NCBI GenBank assembly: GCA_017165825.1
Contig: CM029378.1
Span: forward strand, 708,475 to 772,474
DNA: 64,000 nucleotides
Direction of reading: 5' to 3'
Origin: Hepsetus odoe
Taxonomy: Eukaryota; Chordata; Actinopteri; Characiformes; Hepsetidae
Part shown: positions 63,367 through 64,000 of the stretch, in pieces
Layout: the number at the start of each line of letters is the position of its first letter
How positions within the stretch are numbered: position 1 is the stretch's first letter
Position numbers and translations under genes: made by a program
Notes under the pieces: model-generated
What the model saw: only the letters and a program-made list of their open reading frames with translations
The model's database searches: none
What the model was told of the DNA's origin: nothing

Positions 63367-64000
63367 ACTGTGGGTATTTTTGGGAAACTAACCCTTTTAG
63401 AGTCAGTGTTGGGTCTGCAGGAGGGTTACAGCAGTCTGGAGTGAGATGCTTCCATGTGGCTGAAGCAGCTCCAGCAGTGACCTGAGGAATTACACACCCA
63501 GTTGTAGAGACAGGCAGTGCGGAACGTCCAACATCTATCCCTGACTGTCTCATCCTCTTGCTGCTGTTCATCTCCTCTGGGTGACCAGTGTTCTGCTGAA
63601 GCTGCCTGCATCACAGAGGTGGCTCTAGACATGTTCTAAAGGTTCTCAGAGACGATGTGGTGGCAAAATTAAAGGTGAAAAATTAAATTTTTATTCATTT
63701 GCAGGTGTAATCATTCACTGACATCTGAAACTTTCTTCGTCTTCCTCTCCTTCTTCTTTTCTTCAGCCACACACACCTGACCCTGAGGTCACCAGGCCGG
63801 GGTTGAAATTTGGATAATTTAGAGTGAAGAGTTTTTTCTTTTACTGAACATCCTGATCAGTCTGTGCTGTTCTCCACATCATTGCACCTTGCTTCAGTTT
63901 ACTGACCCAAACGCCTCAGAACAAAAGCCTATTTTAATGACATTTAGTTATTTATGGGGTTACAATTTTTTTTTCAGTCCAAAGGTAGGAACTGTCTGTA
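63367..64000. other. Window end, no gene recognised
   Basis: 63400-63640 has moderate-GC minus-strand frames without clear splice sites or family motifs; the rest is AT-rich. Confidence 0.35.

Overview
The window looks like teleost nuclear DNA. It has intron-split C2H2 zinc-finger genes, tRNA-headed SINEs whose 3' end reads like the common fish 'GCGTCTGCTAAATG' tail, RTE, L2 and Rex1/Babar-like LINEs, Tc1-like DNA transposons and abundant microsatellites. An ostariophysan (catfish- or characin-like) host is a guess from the SINE style, not a demonstration. Gene models beyond single exons, and all family names, come from reading translations and motifs by eye.

The only clear protein-coding genes are a tandem cluster of eight poly-C2H2 zinc-finger genes plus one wrecked copy. 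Five genes and the pseudogene lie on the minus strand (1.9-3.0, 11.5-12.4, 15.3-16.0, pseudogene 25.1-26.3, 27.4-28.2, 32.7-33.5 kb). Three lie on the plus strand (36.4-37.5, 51.7-52.7, 56.1-57.1 kb). The two blocks face away from each other across a divergent first-exon region at about 34.1-35.2 kb. Each gene has its fingers in one terminal exon with a visible or probable splice acceptor. Several have a short, probably non-coding first exon with a GT donor 1-5 kb upstream. No KRAB, SCAN or BTB domain is visible. All eight intact genes end in the same odd finger, which lacks its second zinc-binding histidine.

The space between genes is mostly mobile DNA. 0-11 kb: L2 and RTE pieces, an AT minisatellite, a LINE carrying a 29-bp minisatellite, and a 1.46-kb Tc1-like element with terminal inverted repeats. 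12.8-18.4 kb: duplicated upstream blocks of two sister genes. 18.8-23.3 kb: an RTE LINE split by a Rex1/Babar-like LINE. 23.7-24.3 kb: a short Tc1-like derivative. 28.4-29.7 kb: a Tc1-like element holding a SINE and a LINE tail. 37.7-41.6 kb: two minus-strand LINEs, one close to full length. 42.6-50.5 kb: L2, a hAT-like MITE, SINEs and another Rex1/Babar-like copy. 53.7-54.3 kb: a solo LTR with 4-bp target duplications. 57.5-64 kb: decayed Tc1, L2 and SINE copies and one possible terminal exon of an unrelated minus-strand gene.

The most notable signals are: near-identical sister genes whose finger differences fall mainly at DNA-contact positions; a finger array that contains a fossil terminal finger; CTCF-core-like motifs near several promoters and inside an inverted SINE pair; and a YY1-like site at the 5' end of a LINE. 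The cluster fits the known pattern of fast-evolving zinc-finger genes sharing a neighbourhood with the transposons they may repress, but the targets cannot be read from this sequence.
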